DNA from: Deltaproteobacteria bacterium
Lineage (GTDB): Bacteria > Desulfobacterota > Syntrophia > Syntrophales > UBA6807
Reading direction: 5' to 3'
Length of the DNA stretch: 35,048 nt
Assembly: GCA_011056835.1 (NCBI GenBank)
Contig: DSDU01000010.1
Coordinates: 1 to 35,048 of the forward strand
A program made the position numbers and the translations under genes. Under the pieces are notes generated by a model. That model was not told where the DNA came from. It searched no databases and was given only the letters and a program-made list of their open reading frames with translations. This document shows positions 18,667 through 28,547 of the stretch, piece by piece. Position 1 is the first letter of the stretch; each line of letters starts with the position of its first letter.

Positions 18667-20184
18667 ATGAAGGGGAAGGTCGGTTTTGACAATGAGAAGT
18701 ACATAAAGGAACAGACAGAGGAAATCCTCAAACGGGTTGAGCGGTTCGATAACAAGTTATATCTGGAATTCGGCGGGAAACTGTTGTTTGATTATCATGC
18801 CGTCCGCGTTCTGCCGGGTTATGATCCCAATGTAAAAATGAGATTGCTCAAGGGGCTGAAGGATAAGGCGGACATTCTTCTCTGCATCTATGCAGGCGAC
18901 ATAGAGCGAAAGAAAATACGGGCCGACTTCGGCATTACTTATGATTCGGATGCCCTCAAGCTGATCGATGATATTCGCGAGTGGGGAGTCAACGTACTCG
19001 GCGTAGTTATAACGCGATTTGAAAATCAGCCGGCGGCTATGCTGTTCAAGAACAAGCTGGAACGACGGAACATTAAGGTTTATACCCATCGATACACAAA
19101 GGGATATCCCACCGATGTGGATCTGATCGTGAGCGATGAAGGATATGGGGCGAATGACTACATTGAAACGGAAAAGCCCCTCGTTATCGTTACCGGTCCA
19201 GGTCCGGGGAGCGGTAAGCTTGCAACGTGTCTGTCGCAGCTGTACCATGATTATCGAAGGGAGATGAAATCGGGGTATGCAAAATTTGAAACCTTTCCCA
19301 TCTGGAACATTCCATTGAAACATCCTGTCAATGTAGCGTATGAAGCGGCAACGGCGGATATTAAAGATTTTAATCTCATCGATCCTTTTCATCTTGAGTC
19401 GTATGATGAAAAATCCGTGAATTACAATCGAGATGTTGAGGCCTTTCCCGTTCTCAGGAGAATTCTGGAAAAGATAACCGGGGGTGAATCATTCTACCGG
19501 TCTCCTACCGATATGGGTGTGAACCGATGCGGCTTTGCTATTGTGGATGATGAAGTGACCCGCGAAGCTGCCAAACAGGAAATAATCAGACGATATTTCC
19601 GTTATCGGTGCGAGTATGCCATGGGATTTGCAGACAAAGATACGGTTCAGCGGGTGGAGCTGTTTATCAGGAACTTCAATCTGGAACCGGAATATCGGAG
19701 GGTTGTCCAACCTGCCCGTCAGGCCGCTGCGGAAGCCCAGGAACGGGAAAAGGGCAATGAGGGAATTTATTGCGGCGCAGCCATTGAAATGGAAAACGGA
19801 ACCATCGTGACGGGGAACAACTCACCGCTCATGCACGCCGCATCCAGCCTTGTCCTGCATGCCATCAAATATCTGGCAGGGATACCCCCTCAGATAAAAC
19901 TCCTGCCGTCATATATTACCGATTCGATCAGTCACCTGAAAACGGAAATGCTTCATGAAAAAACAGTCAGCATGGATCTGGAGGAAACGCTCATTGCCCT
20001 GAGTGTCAGCGCAACAACGAATTCAGCGGCACAACTGGCCATGGAAAAATTAAAAGATCTCCAGGGATGCGAGGTTCATATGACACATATTCCCACGCCC
20101 GGTGATGAAGCGGGCCTGCGCCGCCTTGGGGTTAACCTGACCAGCGATCCGAATTTTCCCACAAAAAATCTCTTTATCTCTTGA
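18667..20184 (+). CDS. DUF1846 domain-containing protein
   Basis: 505-aa ORF with DUF1846-like sequence (KVGFDNEKYIKEQTEEILKRVERFDNKLYLEFGGKLLFDYHAVRVLPGYDPNVKMRLL; GPGPGSGKLATCLSQLYHDY). Confidence 0.85.
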   Translation: MKGKVGFDNEKYIKEQTEEILKRVERFDNKLYLEFGGKLLFDYHAVRVLPGYDPNVKMRLLKGLKDKADILLCIYAGDIERKKIRADFGITYDSDALKLIDDIREWGVNVLGVVITRFENQPAAMLFKNKLERRNIKVYTHRYTKGYPTDVDLIVSDEGYGANDYIETEKPLVIVTGPGPGSGKLATCLSQLYHDYRREMKSGYAKFETFPIWNIPLKHPVNVAYEAATADIKDFNLIDPFHLESYDEKSVNYNRDVEAFPVLRRILEKITGGESFYRSPTDMGVNRCGFAIVDDEVTREAAKQEIIRRYFRYRCEYAMGFADKDTVQRVELFIRNFNLEPEYRRVVQPARQAAAEAQEREKGNEGIYCGAAIEMENGTIVTGNNSPLMHAASSLVLHAIKYLAGIPPQIKLLPSYITDSISHLKTEMLHEKTVSMDLEETLIALSVSATTNSAAQLAMEKLKDLQGCEVHMTHIPTPGDEAGLRRLGVNLTSDPNFPTKNLFIS

Positions 20185-20213
20185 CAGGTCGTTGACAAAG
20201 TACCGACGTGATG

Positions 20214-20253
20214 CTGTCAAAAAACGTCCAGATGCCGGTAACCCGAAAGCCTG
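20214..20253 (+). repeat. Half-copy of the repeat-like element at 29872-29987
   Basis: Ungapped 40-bp alignment to 29872-29911 with 29 identities counted by eye; overlaps the 3' end and stop codon of the VanZ gene. Confidence 0.5.
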
Positions 20254-21326
20254 CGATGAAGAACACCTTTCCTGAAGTGATACAGAAGTGCACCCAGGCC
20301 GCTTCCAACGGTATTGTTGATCAGGTCGAGCATGCTCGATGACCTGCTTGAAAGATAGGCCTGTGAAATCTCGATAATAAAACTTACCATAAAACCGGCC
20401 GCAATCGAAATGAGGATTGATCGGGTATGTGATGAGGACTCCCGACCGATGTAAAGGGAGATGAGAAAACCCAGCGGAACAAATCCGATCAGGTTGATCG
20501 TTATATCCAGAATCCCCCAGGGGAATCTAACATCCTTCATTGACGGCAACTCCAGGAAAGCTCTCTGATAAGGGATAAGTCGATGGGGGATGGTCAAATG
20601 AGCCGGCGGCGGCGTACCGCAGTCGATTATGGTTGTATCGTCCATGTTGGTATAGTCGTAGCAGACCAATGGAGACAATTCTTGAAGTCTGCCGGGTATA
20701 TCGATAAACTCGTCTTCCCGTAATGCCCTGTCGAAAATGGCGACTGAACGAATTGCTCCTTTCCATGAGCTTCGTCCACTGGCGTCACTTCCGATGATGA
20801 GGGGATATGATTTGTTCCATGAGGAAAACGTGATCGGGCCGATTCGGCGAGATGCGATTTTCTCCCCGTCCTGATATAAACTCATGGCAGCGCCGTCATA
20901 TGAAATGGCAAACCATGAGTCGGTTCCCTTTGTGAAAACCTCTCTTCTCCCGATACTGATGGGCCTGGCGTGATCATCTGATGCAATCCTTAGTTCAATG
21001 CCGGATCTCCATTGTCCCACGAGGAAATTCACGCGTTCATAATCCAAAGCATATGACAGAATTGTTCCGAACCCTTTTGATGGAGCGAAATCGGACGACA
21101 TGTCGATACAAATTGTAAATTCCTGCAGATTCAAGAGCTTCTCCGGTGGTTCTTTTGAATAGACAGTGGATGGGTGTGAAAGAATGAGGCCGTCACTATG
21201 ATTAACGGCAGCATGGTTGTCCTCACAAAAATTCATCGGCCACAGTCCGAACAGCAGCAGGATGCAGAGGTATACCGACAGAAGGATCAGAAGAGTGCAC
21301 GATTGATTTTTGATCGTCACGTTCAC
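20217..21326 (-). CDS. LamG/concanavalin-like domain plus VanZ-like membrane domain protein
   Basis: N-terminal TM, LamG-like region (GTDSWFAISYDGAAMSLYQDGEKIAS), C-terminal VanZ-like helices (LGILDITINLIGFVPLGFLIS-type sequence, FIIEISQAYLSSRSSSMLDLINNTVGSGLGALL). Confidence 0.8.
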   Translation of the reverse strand: MNVTIKNQSCTLLILLSVYLCILLLFGLWPMNFCEDNHAAVNHSDGLILSHPSTVYSKEPPEKLLNLQEFTICIDMSSDFAPSKGFGTILSYALDYERVNFLVGQWRSGIELRIASDDHARPISIGRREVFTKGTDSWFAISYDGAAMSLYQDGEKIASRRIGPITFSSWNKSYPLIIGSDASGRSSWKGAIRSVAIFDRALREDEFIDIPGRLQELSPLVCYDYTNMDDTTIIDCGTPPPAHLTIPHRLIPYQRAFLELPSMKDVRFPWGILDITINLIGFVPLGFLISLYIGRESSSHTRSILISIAAGFMVSFIIEISQAYLSSRSSSMLDLINNTVGSGLGALLYHFRKGVLHRRLSGYRHLDVF

Positions 21327-21557
21327 AATAGAAACATCCCGGCAGGAGTATTTTATGGTATCTCCATACCATTTGGAAGGTTATCTGCGCAAATTTTATT
21401 AATAATCATTTTTTCTTGAATTCATTTTTTACAATGTCCTCAGGGGTGCGCACACCATTCATTCGAGCTTTGACTTCAACGCTATAGTCTGTTACACAAT
21501 TCAGTGGTTTGACGGTTAAAACCATGTGACATCACTTGATCAAGGAGTTTTCAAGAG

Positions 21558-22283
21558 ATGATGGACCGCATCATTGGATTCGGATTTGTTGTTTTTATCG
21601 CTCTTTCCAGCATATTTTTATTCATATGTGCGCTGATACTATGGATGTTCACGGTTTTCTTCGACAAGCGCCTTGTTATCCTCCATTATTTTTCTTCATT
21701 CTGGGCGTCTCTCTATCTCTGGATCATGCCGGCATGGTCGGTTTCGATCGAAGGAAGAGAAAACATCAAAAAGAAAACGTATGTCGTCGTTTCCAACCAC
21801 CAGTCGCTCCTGGACATTTTGGTGGCGTTTCGAATATTTTTCCCTTTCAAGTGGGTATCGAAAGCGGAAATATTCAGACTTCCGTTCATTGGATGGAACA
21901 TGACATTAAATCGATATATAAAACTAATCCGGGGGGACAAAGAAAGCATTCGACGCATGTTGCAGGACTGCAGAAAGACATTGGCAACCGGAAGTTCCAT
22001 TTTCATATTTCCAGAAGGGACACGATCGGAGACGGGACACTTGCGGCGCTTCAAACCGGGTGCTTTTATCCTGGCAAAAGAAAACAAAGTGCCGATTTTA
22101 CCCATCGTCATCAACGGAACAAGGGATGCATTGCCGAAAAAAAGTATTAAATTTCACGGCAACCATACAATTAAGGTAAAAATTCTTGAAGAAATACCGT
22201 ATGAAACGTTTGCCGCCTTATCCGATGAAGAGACGACGGCGATGGTGCGATCACGCATTGCGGAACAACTGGATCAAATGTGA
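21558..22283 (+). CDS. 1-acyl-sn-glycerol-3-phosphate acyltransferase family protein
   Basis: NHQSLLDILVAF (NHxxxxD motif) and FPEGTRSETGHLRRFKPGA. Confidence 0.9.
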   Translation: MMDRIIGFGFVVFIALSSIFLFICALILWMFTVFFDKRLVILHYFSSFWASLYLWIMPAWSVSIEGRENIKKKTYVVVSNHQSLLDILVAFRIFFPFKWVSKAEIFRLPFIGWNMTLNRYIKLIRGDKESIRRMLQDCRKTLATGSSIFIFPEGTRSETGHLRRFKPGAFILAKENKVPILPIVINGTRDALPKKSIKFHGNHTIKVKILEEIPYETFAALSDEETTAMVRSRIAEQLDQM

Positions 22284-22473
22284 GCAGGTTATTGCTCAAG
22301 GTCATTTTTTCCGAGTACATGGAGCATTTCGATTAATCAGCAACGACGTGTTCAATGCGCTATCGAAACTCTTCCTTCGCCTTGATCATTAATCCCGTTT
22401 CCAGTTTCCATTGTCGAGAGGTGAAGAGGAACATACGAATTGTCCTGAGGTCGCCGGGACGTAACCGCTTCCC

Positions 22474-23823
22474 TCAGTAGGGTTTTCTTACTGTTTGTGC
22501 ATAAAGGTCATATTCCTCCGCCGATTCGATACGACAGGAGATGATACTGCCGACCCTGCCTCCCGTGCCGGCGACATAGGTCATGCCGTCGATATCGGGT
22601 GCCTGCCGCTTCAGTCGGCCCATGCGATGGTACCCGGGGATATCCGACGGCCCTTCAATCATGATTTCCTGGATAGTATCAACGAGCGACTGATTGATAT
22701 CATAGGAGATAATCGCCTGCTCTTCCATGATGATGTCCCGGCGTACCTCCTTTTCATCATCGGGGACGTGATCGGGAAGGGATGCCGCCACCGTGTCTTC
22801 CTCGTGAGAATAGATGAAAACTCCCAGGTGATCGAATCGAGCCTCGTGAATAAACTCTCGGAGTCGTTCGAATTTTTCCTCCGTTTCACCGGGATAACCC
22901 ACGATCAATGATGTCCTGAGGGCCAGGTTCGGAATGACGGCCCGACACTTGTTGATGACGTTTTTGATGGCGACGCCGGTTACCCGGCGATTCATCGATT
23001 TCAATATGTCGTCGTCAATATGTTGAATCGGCAAATCTATGTAGTTACAGATTTTTTCTTCTTCGGCCACTGCGGAGAGAACATCGTCGGCAATGCCGGC
23101 AGGATGTGTGTAGAGGAGCCGGATCCACCGGATGCCGTCGATCCGGCAGAGATCTTTCAGAAGCGGTGCGAGGCGAGGTCTGTGAGGAAGATCTCTGCCG
23201 TACGCCGTTGTTTCCTGGGCGGTGATAATGATTTCTTTTACTCCCTGTGTGGCGAGGCGCTCCGCTTCTTTGAGGATATCCTCCGGTTTTCTGCTCCTGA
23301 GTTCGCCGCGTACCAGAGGAATGACGCAGTAGGAACAGTGGTTGGAACAACCGTCGGCGATTTTCAGATACGTACTGTGCGGTGACGAAGATATGATCCG
23401 AGGATATGATGAATCCATCAGGAAGGTGGGTTTTCCCATGTTCGAATGATGGGTATCATTGACGCGTTCGGTTAAATTTCTCAGACGGTGTGCAATATGT
23501 GGAATATCATCAATGCCGAGAAACAGATCTACTTCGGGAATTTCCTGTTGCAGAACTTTGCCGTATCGCTGTGGAAGACACCCTGTGACAACAAGAAATC
23601 TGCACCGTTCCGCCTGTTTCATCTGGGCCATGCGGAAGATTTCATCGATCGATTCTTCCTTTGCCGGGGTGATAAAAGTACACGTATTGATTAATATAAT
23701 GTCGGCCTGTTCCGGGATCTCAGTGATATGAAAACCTGCCTCGCAGAGCAGGCCGGCCATTACTTCCGAATCGATAAGATTTTTCGGACATCCCAGGCTG
23801 ATAATATGGATGGTCGCTTTCAA
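22474..23823 (-). CDS. rimO: 30S ribosomal protein S12 methylthiotransferase RimO
   Basis: MKATIHIISLGCPKNLIDSEVMAG; radical SAM CSNHCSYCVIP; TRAM C-terminus; starts with TTG one nt after the ftsK stop. Confidence 0.95.
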   Translation of the reverse strand: MKATIHIISLGCPKNLIDSEVMAGLLCEAGFHITEIPEQADIILINTCTFITPAKEESIDEIFRMAQMKQAERCRFLVVTGCLPQRYGKVLQQEIPEVDLFLGIDDIPHIAHRLRNLTERVNDTHHSNMGKPTFLMDSSYPRIISSSPHSTYLKIADGCSNHCSYCVIPLVRGELRSRKPEDILKEAERLATQGVKEIIITAQETTAYGRDLPHRPRLAPLLKDLCRIDGIRWIRLLYTHPAGIADDVLSAVAEEEKICNYIDLPIQHIDDDILKSMNRRVTGVAIKNVINKCRAVIPNLALRTSLIVGYPGETEEKFERLREFIHEARFDHLGVFIYSHEEDTVAASLPDHVPDDEKEVRRDIIMEEQAIISYDINQSLVDTIQEIMIEGPSDIPGYHRMGRLKRQAPDIDGMTYVAGTGGRVGSIISCRIESAEEYDLYAQTVRKPY

Positions 23824-23824
23824 T

Positions 23825-26083
23825 TTATTCAGGTATCTTTCTTGCCAGCACCTTGCGCGGTTTCACACCATCGGATGGGCCGACAACTCCTTCCGCTTCC
23901 ATTCGTTCGATAATGCGGGCTGCTCTGTTGTAACCGATTTTCATATATCGCTGTACCAGCGAGATGGAGGCCTGTCCAAGATCCGTTACCAATTCCACCG
24001 CCTCGTCATACTTTTCATCGTACTCCTCGTCTTTCGATCCTTCTTTCAGCTCCGTTTTATACTCGGCAATCGATTCATCATAATCTGGTGAGGCCTGTTT
24101 CTTGACGAAAGTGACAATCCGATCGATTTCACTGTCCGAGACATAGGGACCGTGAATTCTTGTGAGTCTCGATGTGCCCGGCGGCACAAAAAGCATGTCT
24201 CCCGAGCCGAGCAATTTTTCCGCTCCGAGCGCGTCGAGGATCGTCCGGGAATCAACTTTCGACGATACCTGAAACGATATTCGTGTGGGGAAGTTCGCCT
24301 TGATAATGCCGGTGATGACGTCGACAGACGGTCGTTGCGTGGCAAGAATAAGATGAATTCCTGCCGCCCGTGCCATTTGAGCAAGGCGGGCCAATGATTC
24401 TTCCACATTTCGCTGAGCCACCATCATCAGATCGGCAAGCTCGTCTATGATAATGACGATATAAGGGAGCCGTGCCGGCATCTCGGGCACTTCCGTTTCC
24501 GACGGGGATGCATCCCCTGACATTGCTGTTCCTTCGGACGGCGATTTCGACCTTGCCGACGGACGCAGGGTTTTTTCCTGTTCCTCAAGGAGTTTTTCCA
24601 CGTATTTGTTGTATTTTTCTATGCTTTTTACTCCCGATTCGGCGATAAGCTTGTACCGTCGCTCCATTTCTTCCACCGCCCACTTGAGCACCTGTGCAGC
24701 TTTCTTGGGGTTTACCACCACCGGGTGCAGCAGATGGGGGATGCCTTCATACGCCGAGAGTTCCAGTCTTTTCGGATCGATCATGAGAAATTTAACATCA
24801 TGGGGAGTTGTCTTGAACATGATGCTGCATATCATGGCATTGAGCGACACACTTTTCCCCGAACCGGTGGTTCCCGCAATCAGGAGATGTGGCATTTTGA
24901 CAAGATCTGCGACGACCGGTGTTCCGACTATGTCGACGCCGAGTGCAATGGGAAGTTTTACTTTTGAATCAAGAAACATTCCGTTGTCGATTACTTCTTT
25001 CAGATGAACGACTTCTCGTTCGTGATTCGGGATTTCGACGCCGATTGCCGCCTTTCCCGGAATGGGTGCAATGATTCGGATACTCTGGGCCTTTAATGCC
25101 AGCGCCAGATCATCGGAAAGGTTGGTGATTCGGTTGATTTTCACTCCGGGGGCCGGTTCGAGTTCGTACATGGCAATGAGCGGTCCCGGTTTTACTTCCG
25201 TAACCCTGCCTTCGACACCGAAGTCGGCCAGCTTCTTTTCCAGAAGGCGGGAGTTCATGATAAGGCTTTCCCGCTTCATCTTGGTATCCTTTCGCTCAAC
25301 GGCGTCGAGGAGCGAAAGTGGCGGCAGCGTGTACGAATCTTTCGGAGCGATAAATTCGAAGGGGAGTTGTTCTATGATTTTCTTTCTGGGTTTTTCCTCC
25401 CGCTTGGGGGGCTCTTCTTTTATAATGGGAATGTCCTTTGCTTGCGTGGCTTTCTTCTCATTGCGCAATTTTTTCTTCCGCCGGAACTGTTCTATCTTGA
25501 TCTGCAGAAATGTTTTCATTTTAACAGAGGCTGAACGGCAGATCGACAGGGTTCTTCGGGTGATTGAAACCAGTGAAAGGTCGATGGTTATCATCAAGGA
25601 CACGATAAGGATGACCGACAGAACAATATACGTTCCGATATGATTCAGATATGAGTGGAGCACATCGGCTGACAGCGATCCGAGCAAACCGCCTGATGAG
25701 ATGTTGATCCCAAACAGCGTGGTTGTCTTCAGAATGCTTGCGGAAAGCGTTGCCGTCGAGAAGACCAGCGTAATGAACCCGACAATGGCTACAGGGGTGA
25801 TCGTAAATGATTTATTCAAAAGCAGTTGAAATGATATCACGATGAAGAACAAGGGAATCAAATAAGCGCTGACTCCCATTAGTTTTAACAGACTGTCTGC
25901 CGTATACGACCCGATGAAGCCACCGAGATTTTTTATGGCTGCTTTACCTGCAACATAATGGGTAAATGAGGGATCGGCGGGATGATAGGACACGAGACAC
26001 AAAAGGAGAAAAATCGCCAGGGCCATGAGGATGACACCGCCGATTTCTTTTGCTCGTGAATGGTGCCGCGGTTCTTTTGCCAT
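23825..26083 (-). CDS. ftsK: DNA translocase FtsK
   Basis: N-terminal 4TM region, Walker A GTTGSGKSVSLN, LILATQRPSVDVITG, C-terminal gamma domain (SISLVQRYMKIGYNRAARIIERMEAEGVVGPSDG). Confidence 0.96.
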   Translation of the reverse strand: MAKEPRHHSRAKEIGGVILMALAIFLLLCLVSYHPADPSFTHYVAGKAAIKNLGGFIGSYTADSLLKLMGVSAYLIPLFFIVISFQLLLNKSFTITPVAIVGFITLVFSTATLSASILKTTTLFGINISSGGLLGSLSADVLHSYLNHIGTYIVLSVILIVSLMITIDLSLVSITRRTLSICRSASVKMKTFLQIKIEQFRRKKKLRNEKKATQAKDIPIIKEEPPKREEKPRKKIIEQLPFEFIAPKDSYTLPPLSLLDAVERKDTKMKRESLIMNSRLLEKKLADFGVEGRVTEVKPGPLIAMYELEPAPGVKINRITNLSDDLALALKAQSIRIIAPIPGKAAIGVEIPNHEREVVHLKEVIDNGMFLDSKVKLPIALGVDIVGTPVVADLVKMPHLLIAGTTGSGKSVSLNAMICSIMFKTTPHDVKFLMIDPKRLELSAYEGIPHLLHPVVVNPKKAAQVLKWAVEEMERRYKLIAESGVKSIEKYNKYVEKLLEEQEKTLRPSARSKSPSEGTAMSGDASPSETEVPEMPARLPYIVIIIDELADLMMVAQRNVEESLARLAQMARAAGIHLILATQRPSVDVITGIIKANFPTRISFQVSSKVDSRTILDALGAEKLLGSGDMLFVPPGTSRLTRIHGPYVSDSEIDRIVTFVKKQASPDYDESIAEYKTELKEGSKDEEYDEKYDEAVELVTDLGQASISLVQRYMKIGYNRAARIIERMEAEGVVGPSDGVKPRKVLARKIPE

Positions 26084-26090
26084 GTCGACG

Positions 26091-26921
26091 TTACCACCCT
26101 TTTATAAGCAGCGTTGTCACGGCCACAATCCAGCAATAATAGGAAAAGAATCTCAGTTCCCTTTTATTGATGATGAAAAAAAGAAGCCTGAGAGCAAGAA
26201 AGCCCGTGATTGCCGCTGAAGTCATTCCCGCCGCATAGACGATCATTTTACCGAGAGAAACAGATTCGATATATTTCATCTCCAGCACTGTCGCCCCCAG
26301 TATGGCGGGTATCGACAGTAAAAAAGAAAAACGTGCCGCCGCTTCGCCTTTAATTTTTCTGAATATGCCGAAGGCGATTGTTGATCCCGACCGTGATATT
26401 CCAGGCATGAGGGCCACTGTCTGGGCCAGTCCGATGATTATGGCATCGGTTATATTCATGTCTCTTTCGGTTCTCTTGACATCTTTTGTTCTATCAGCCA
26501 GGAAGAGGAGAACGCCCGTCACGATGAGCATTCCCGCCGCAAGCCGGGCCGATTCGAAGAACCGATGAATATGGTCCTGCAACAGTATGCCGATGCTGCC
26601 CGTAATGATCGTGCCCACAATGATCAGCCCGATCATTCTTCTTCCCACGGATATGGAAACGAACCCTTTCTCCGCTGTTCCCGGGTTGTTGCGCCATGTC
26701 TTCGGCAGAAGAGACATGGTCAAGGTATAAATATCATTTCGGAGAAAAAAAAGGACTGCCAGCAGGGTTCCAACGTGAACCATCACGTCAAAAAGGACCC
26801 CCTCCTGCTGAAATCCCGGCATAAAACTTTGGGCGATTACCAGATGGCCGGAGCTGCTGACCGGTAAAAATTCCGTAAGTCCCTGAATGATTCCCAGTAC
26901 GATGCTTTCCCACAGGCTCAA
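26091..26921 (-). CDS. uppP: Undecaprenyl-diphosphatase UppP
   Basis: GIIQGLTEFLPVSSSGHLVI and PGISRSGSTIAFG motifs. Confidence 0.95.
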   Translation of the reverse strand: MSLWESIVLGIIQGLTEFLPVSSSGHLVIAQSFMPGFQQEGVLFDVMVHVGTLLAVLFFLRNDIYTLTMSLLPKTWRNNPGTAEKGFVSISVGRRMIGLIIVGTIITGSIGILLQDHIHRFFESARLAAGMLIVTGVLLFLADRTKDVKRTERDMNITDAIIIGLAQTVALMPGISRSGSTIAFGIFRKIKGEAAARFSFLLSIPAILGATVLEMKYIESVSLGKMIVYAAGMTSAAITGFLALRLLFFIINKRELRFFSYYCWIVAVTTLLIKGW

Positions 26922-26937
26922 TAGAAATTATTTCCTT

Positions 26938-27672
26938 TCAGTATAGATCCGCGTTATAAAAATTATCTTCGATGACGGAGCGGACCCTTTTCATGAGTTC
27001 GTCACGATGCTTCACGCTGTAGTCCCTCGTGTCAATCGGCGCATCGATAATCACCGTAATTTTCCCGGGCTCAATATGTAATGATTTCTTCGGCATGATT
27101 TTTCTGCTTCCGATAATTGAAATGGGGACGATAGGAACTCCCGATTTGAGAGCAAGGTAAAAAGGTCCCTTTTTGAATGATTTGATGGTACCGTCATGGC
27201 TCCGTGTGCCTTCGGGAAACGTCATGACCGATTTCCCGTTTTTGATTATTTGCGCCGCTTCTTCGAGACTCTCTATAGCTTTTTCCCTGTTTTCCCGGTC
27301 AATCGATATATACCCGGCTTTTCGCATTGCCGGTCCCATGAGGGGAGTGCGAAAGACTTCTTTTTTTGATATCCATCGGAACTGAACAGGTATATGCGCC
27401 AGTAAGGTAAGAATATCGAAATTGCTCTGATGATTTGACATGAATATGATCGGACTGCCATGAGGGATATTTTCCACGCCGATAACCTCAACGAACACCC
27501 CTGACATTCTGAGAATCGTTTTACCCCATAGACGTGCCACTCTGTGAGCCGCATTTTCTCCATCGGGTGCAAATCGGGCCATAATGATAGCCATAATTGC
27601 AAAGAAGGCGGTTGCGATTATATCAACCGTCAGCAGGATGACAGCATGACTTCGATTTCTTTTCAGTGTCAT
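26938..27672 (-). CDS. plsC: 1-acyl-sn-glycerol-3-phosphate acyltransferase
   Basis: SNHQSNFDILTLL and FPEGTRSHDGTIKSFKKGPF; start moved to MTLKRNRS. Confidence 0.88.
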   Translation of the reverse strand: MTLKRNRSHAVILLTVDIIATAFFAIMAIIMARFAPDGENAAHRVARLWGKTILRMSGVFVEVIGVENIPHGSPIIFMSNHQSNFDILTLLAHIPVQFRWISKKEVFRTPLMGPAMRKAGYISIDRENREKAIESLEEAAQIIKNGKSVMTFPEGTRSHDGTIKSFKKGPFYLALKSGVPIVPISIIGSRKIMPKKSLHIEPGKITVIIDAPIDTRDYSVKHRDELMKRVRSVIEDNFYNADLY

Positions 27673-27790
27673 GGCTTTAAAACCTAAATCCGAATATATT
27701 TGGAACACTTGTACTCGATAATACCGGGGAAGTCAACATTGAAAAACACACGCCAGACGGGCATCCCAGGGGGTAGAAAGGATAATTCAT

Positions 27791-27819
27791 TTGCCAAGAA
27801 AGGGTAAGTTGTGTATGAT
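27791..27819 (+). promoter_or_regulatory. Sigma70-type promoter candidate for ssb
   Basis: TTGCCA (27791-27796), 17-nt spacer, TATGAT (27814-27819). Confidence 0.5.
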
Positions 27820-27856
27820 CCCACCATTCTGAAAATGTCATATCGGGGGGATAGTA

Positions 27857-28270
27857 ATGATCAACAAAGTTATCTTGGTAGGCAGGCTGGGGGCTGATCC
27901 GGAAGTCAGATACACACAGGAGGGTACAATGGTCACGAACTTCAGGCTGGCCACCGATGAAGCACGGAAGGATAAGAGCGGCGAACGGGTGTCGAAAACT
28001 GAGTGGCATCGAATCGTGACCTTCGGAAAATTGGCCGAAATCTGCGGAAACTACCTTTCAAAGGGGCGTCTGGTATATATCGAAGGAAGAATTCAGACAC
28101 GGTCATGGGAAGATAATGAGGGAACCAGGCGATATACGACGGAAATTGTCGCCCAGAACATGCAGATGCTTGAGCCGAAGGGACAGGCGACCGATCAATT
28201 TGTGGAATCGAATTATTCCGGCTCTTCCTTTAGTGAACCCGGTATGCCTGATGATGATGTGCCGTTCTAG
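27857..28270 (+). CDS. ssb: Single-stranded DNA-binding protein
   Basis: [24 protein letters not shown]...; acidic C-terminal tail ending DDDVPF. Confidence 0.97.
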   Translation: MINKVILVGRLGADPEVRYTQEGTMVTNFRLATDEARKDKSGERVSKTEWHRIVTFGKLAEICGNYLSKGRLVYIEGRIQTRSWEDNEGTRRYTTEIVAQNMQMLEPKGQATDQFVESNYSGSSFSEPGMPDDDVPF

Positions 28271-28473
28271 GAGTTCTGATTCTCATCTTTGATTTTTTTT
28301 GCTTCTTTGGTGCCGTCCAGTTCTTCCTTCTCGTTGATTGATTTTTTGAAGTTCTTGATGCCTTTACCGATGGCACCACCGATTTCAGGGAGTTTGCCGG
28401 CCCCGAAAATAATAAGGATGATTACAAGAATAATCATCAACTCGGGCATTCCAATACCAAACATATCAGTCAC
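28267..28473 (-). CDS. tatA: Sec-independent protein translocase TatA/TatE family
   Basis: [42 protein letters not shown]. Confidence 0.95.
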   Translation of the reverse strand: MTDMFGIGMPELMIILVIILIIFGAGKLPEIGGAIGKGIKNFKKSINEKEELDGTKEAKKIKDENQNS

Positions 28474-28547
28474 ACCTCACAAAAGAGATGCCGTGAAGCA
28501 TCTCATATATTTTGTAAATCCAGAACACGAGTGGACGTACGTCAACT

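Noticed and set aside
21536-22150. 204-aa plus-strand ORF overlapping the acyltransferase in another frame
   Set aside because: The overlapping frame at 21558-22283 carries clear PlsC motifs; this frame does not look like a protein family.
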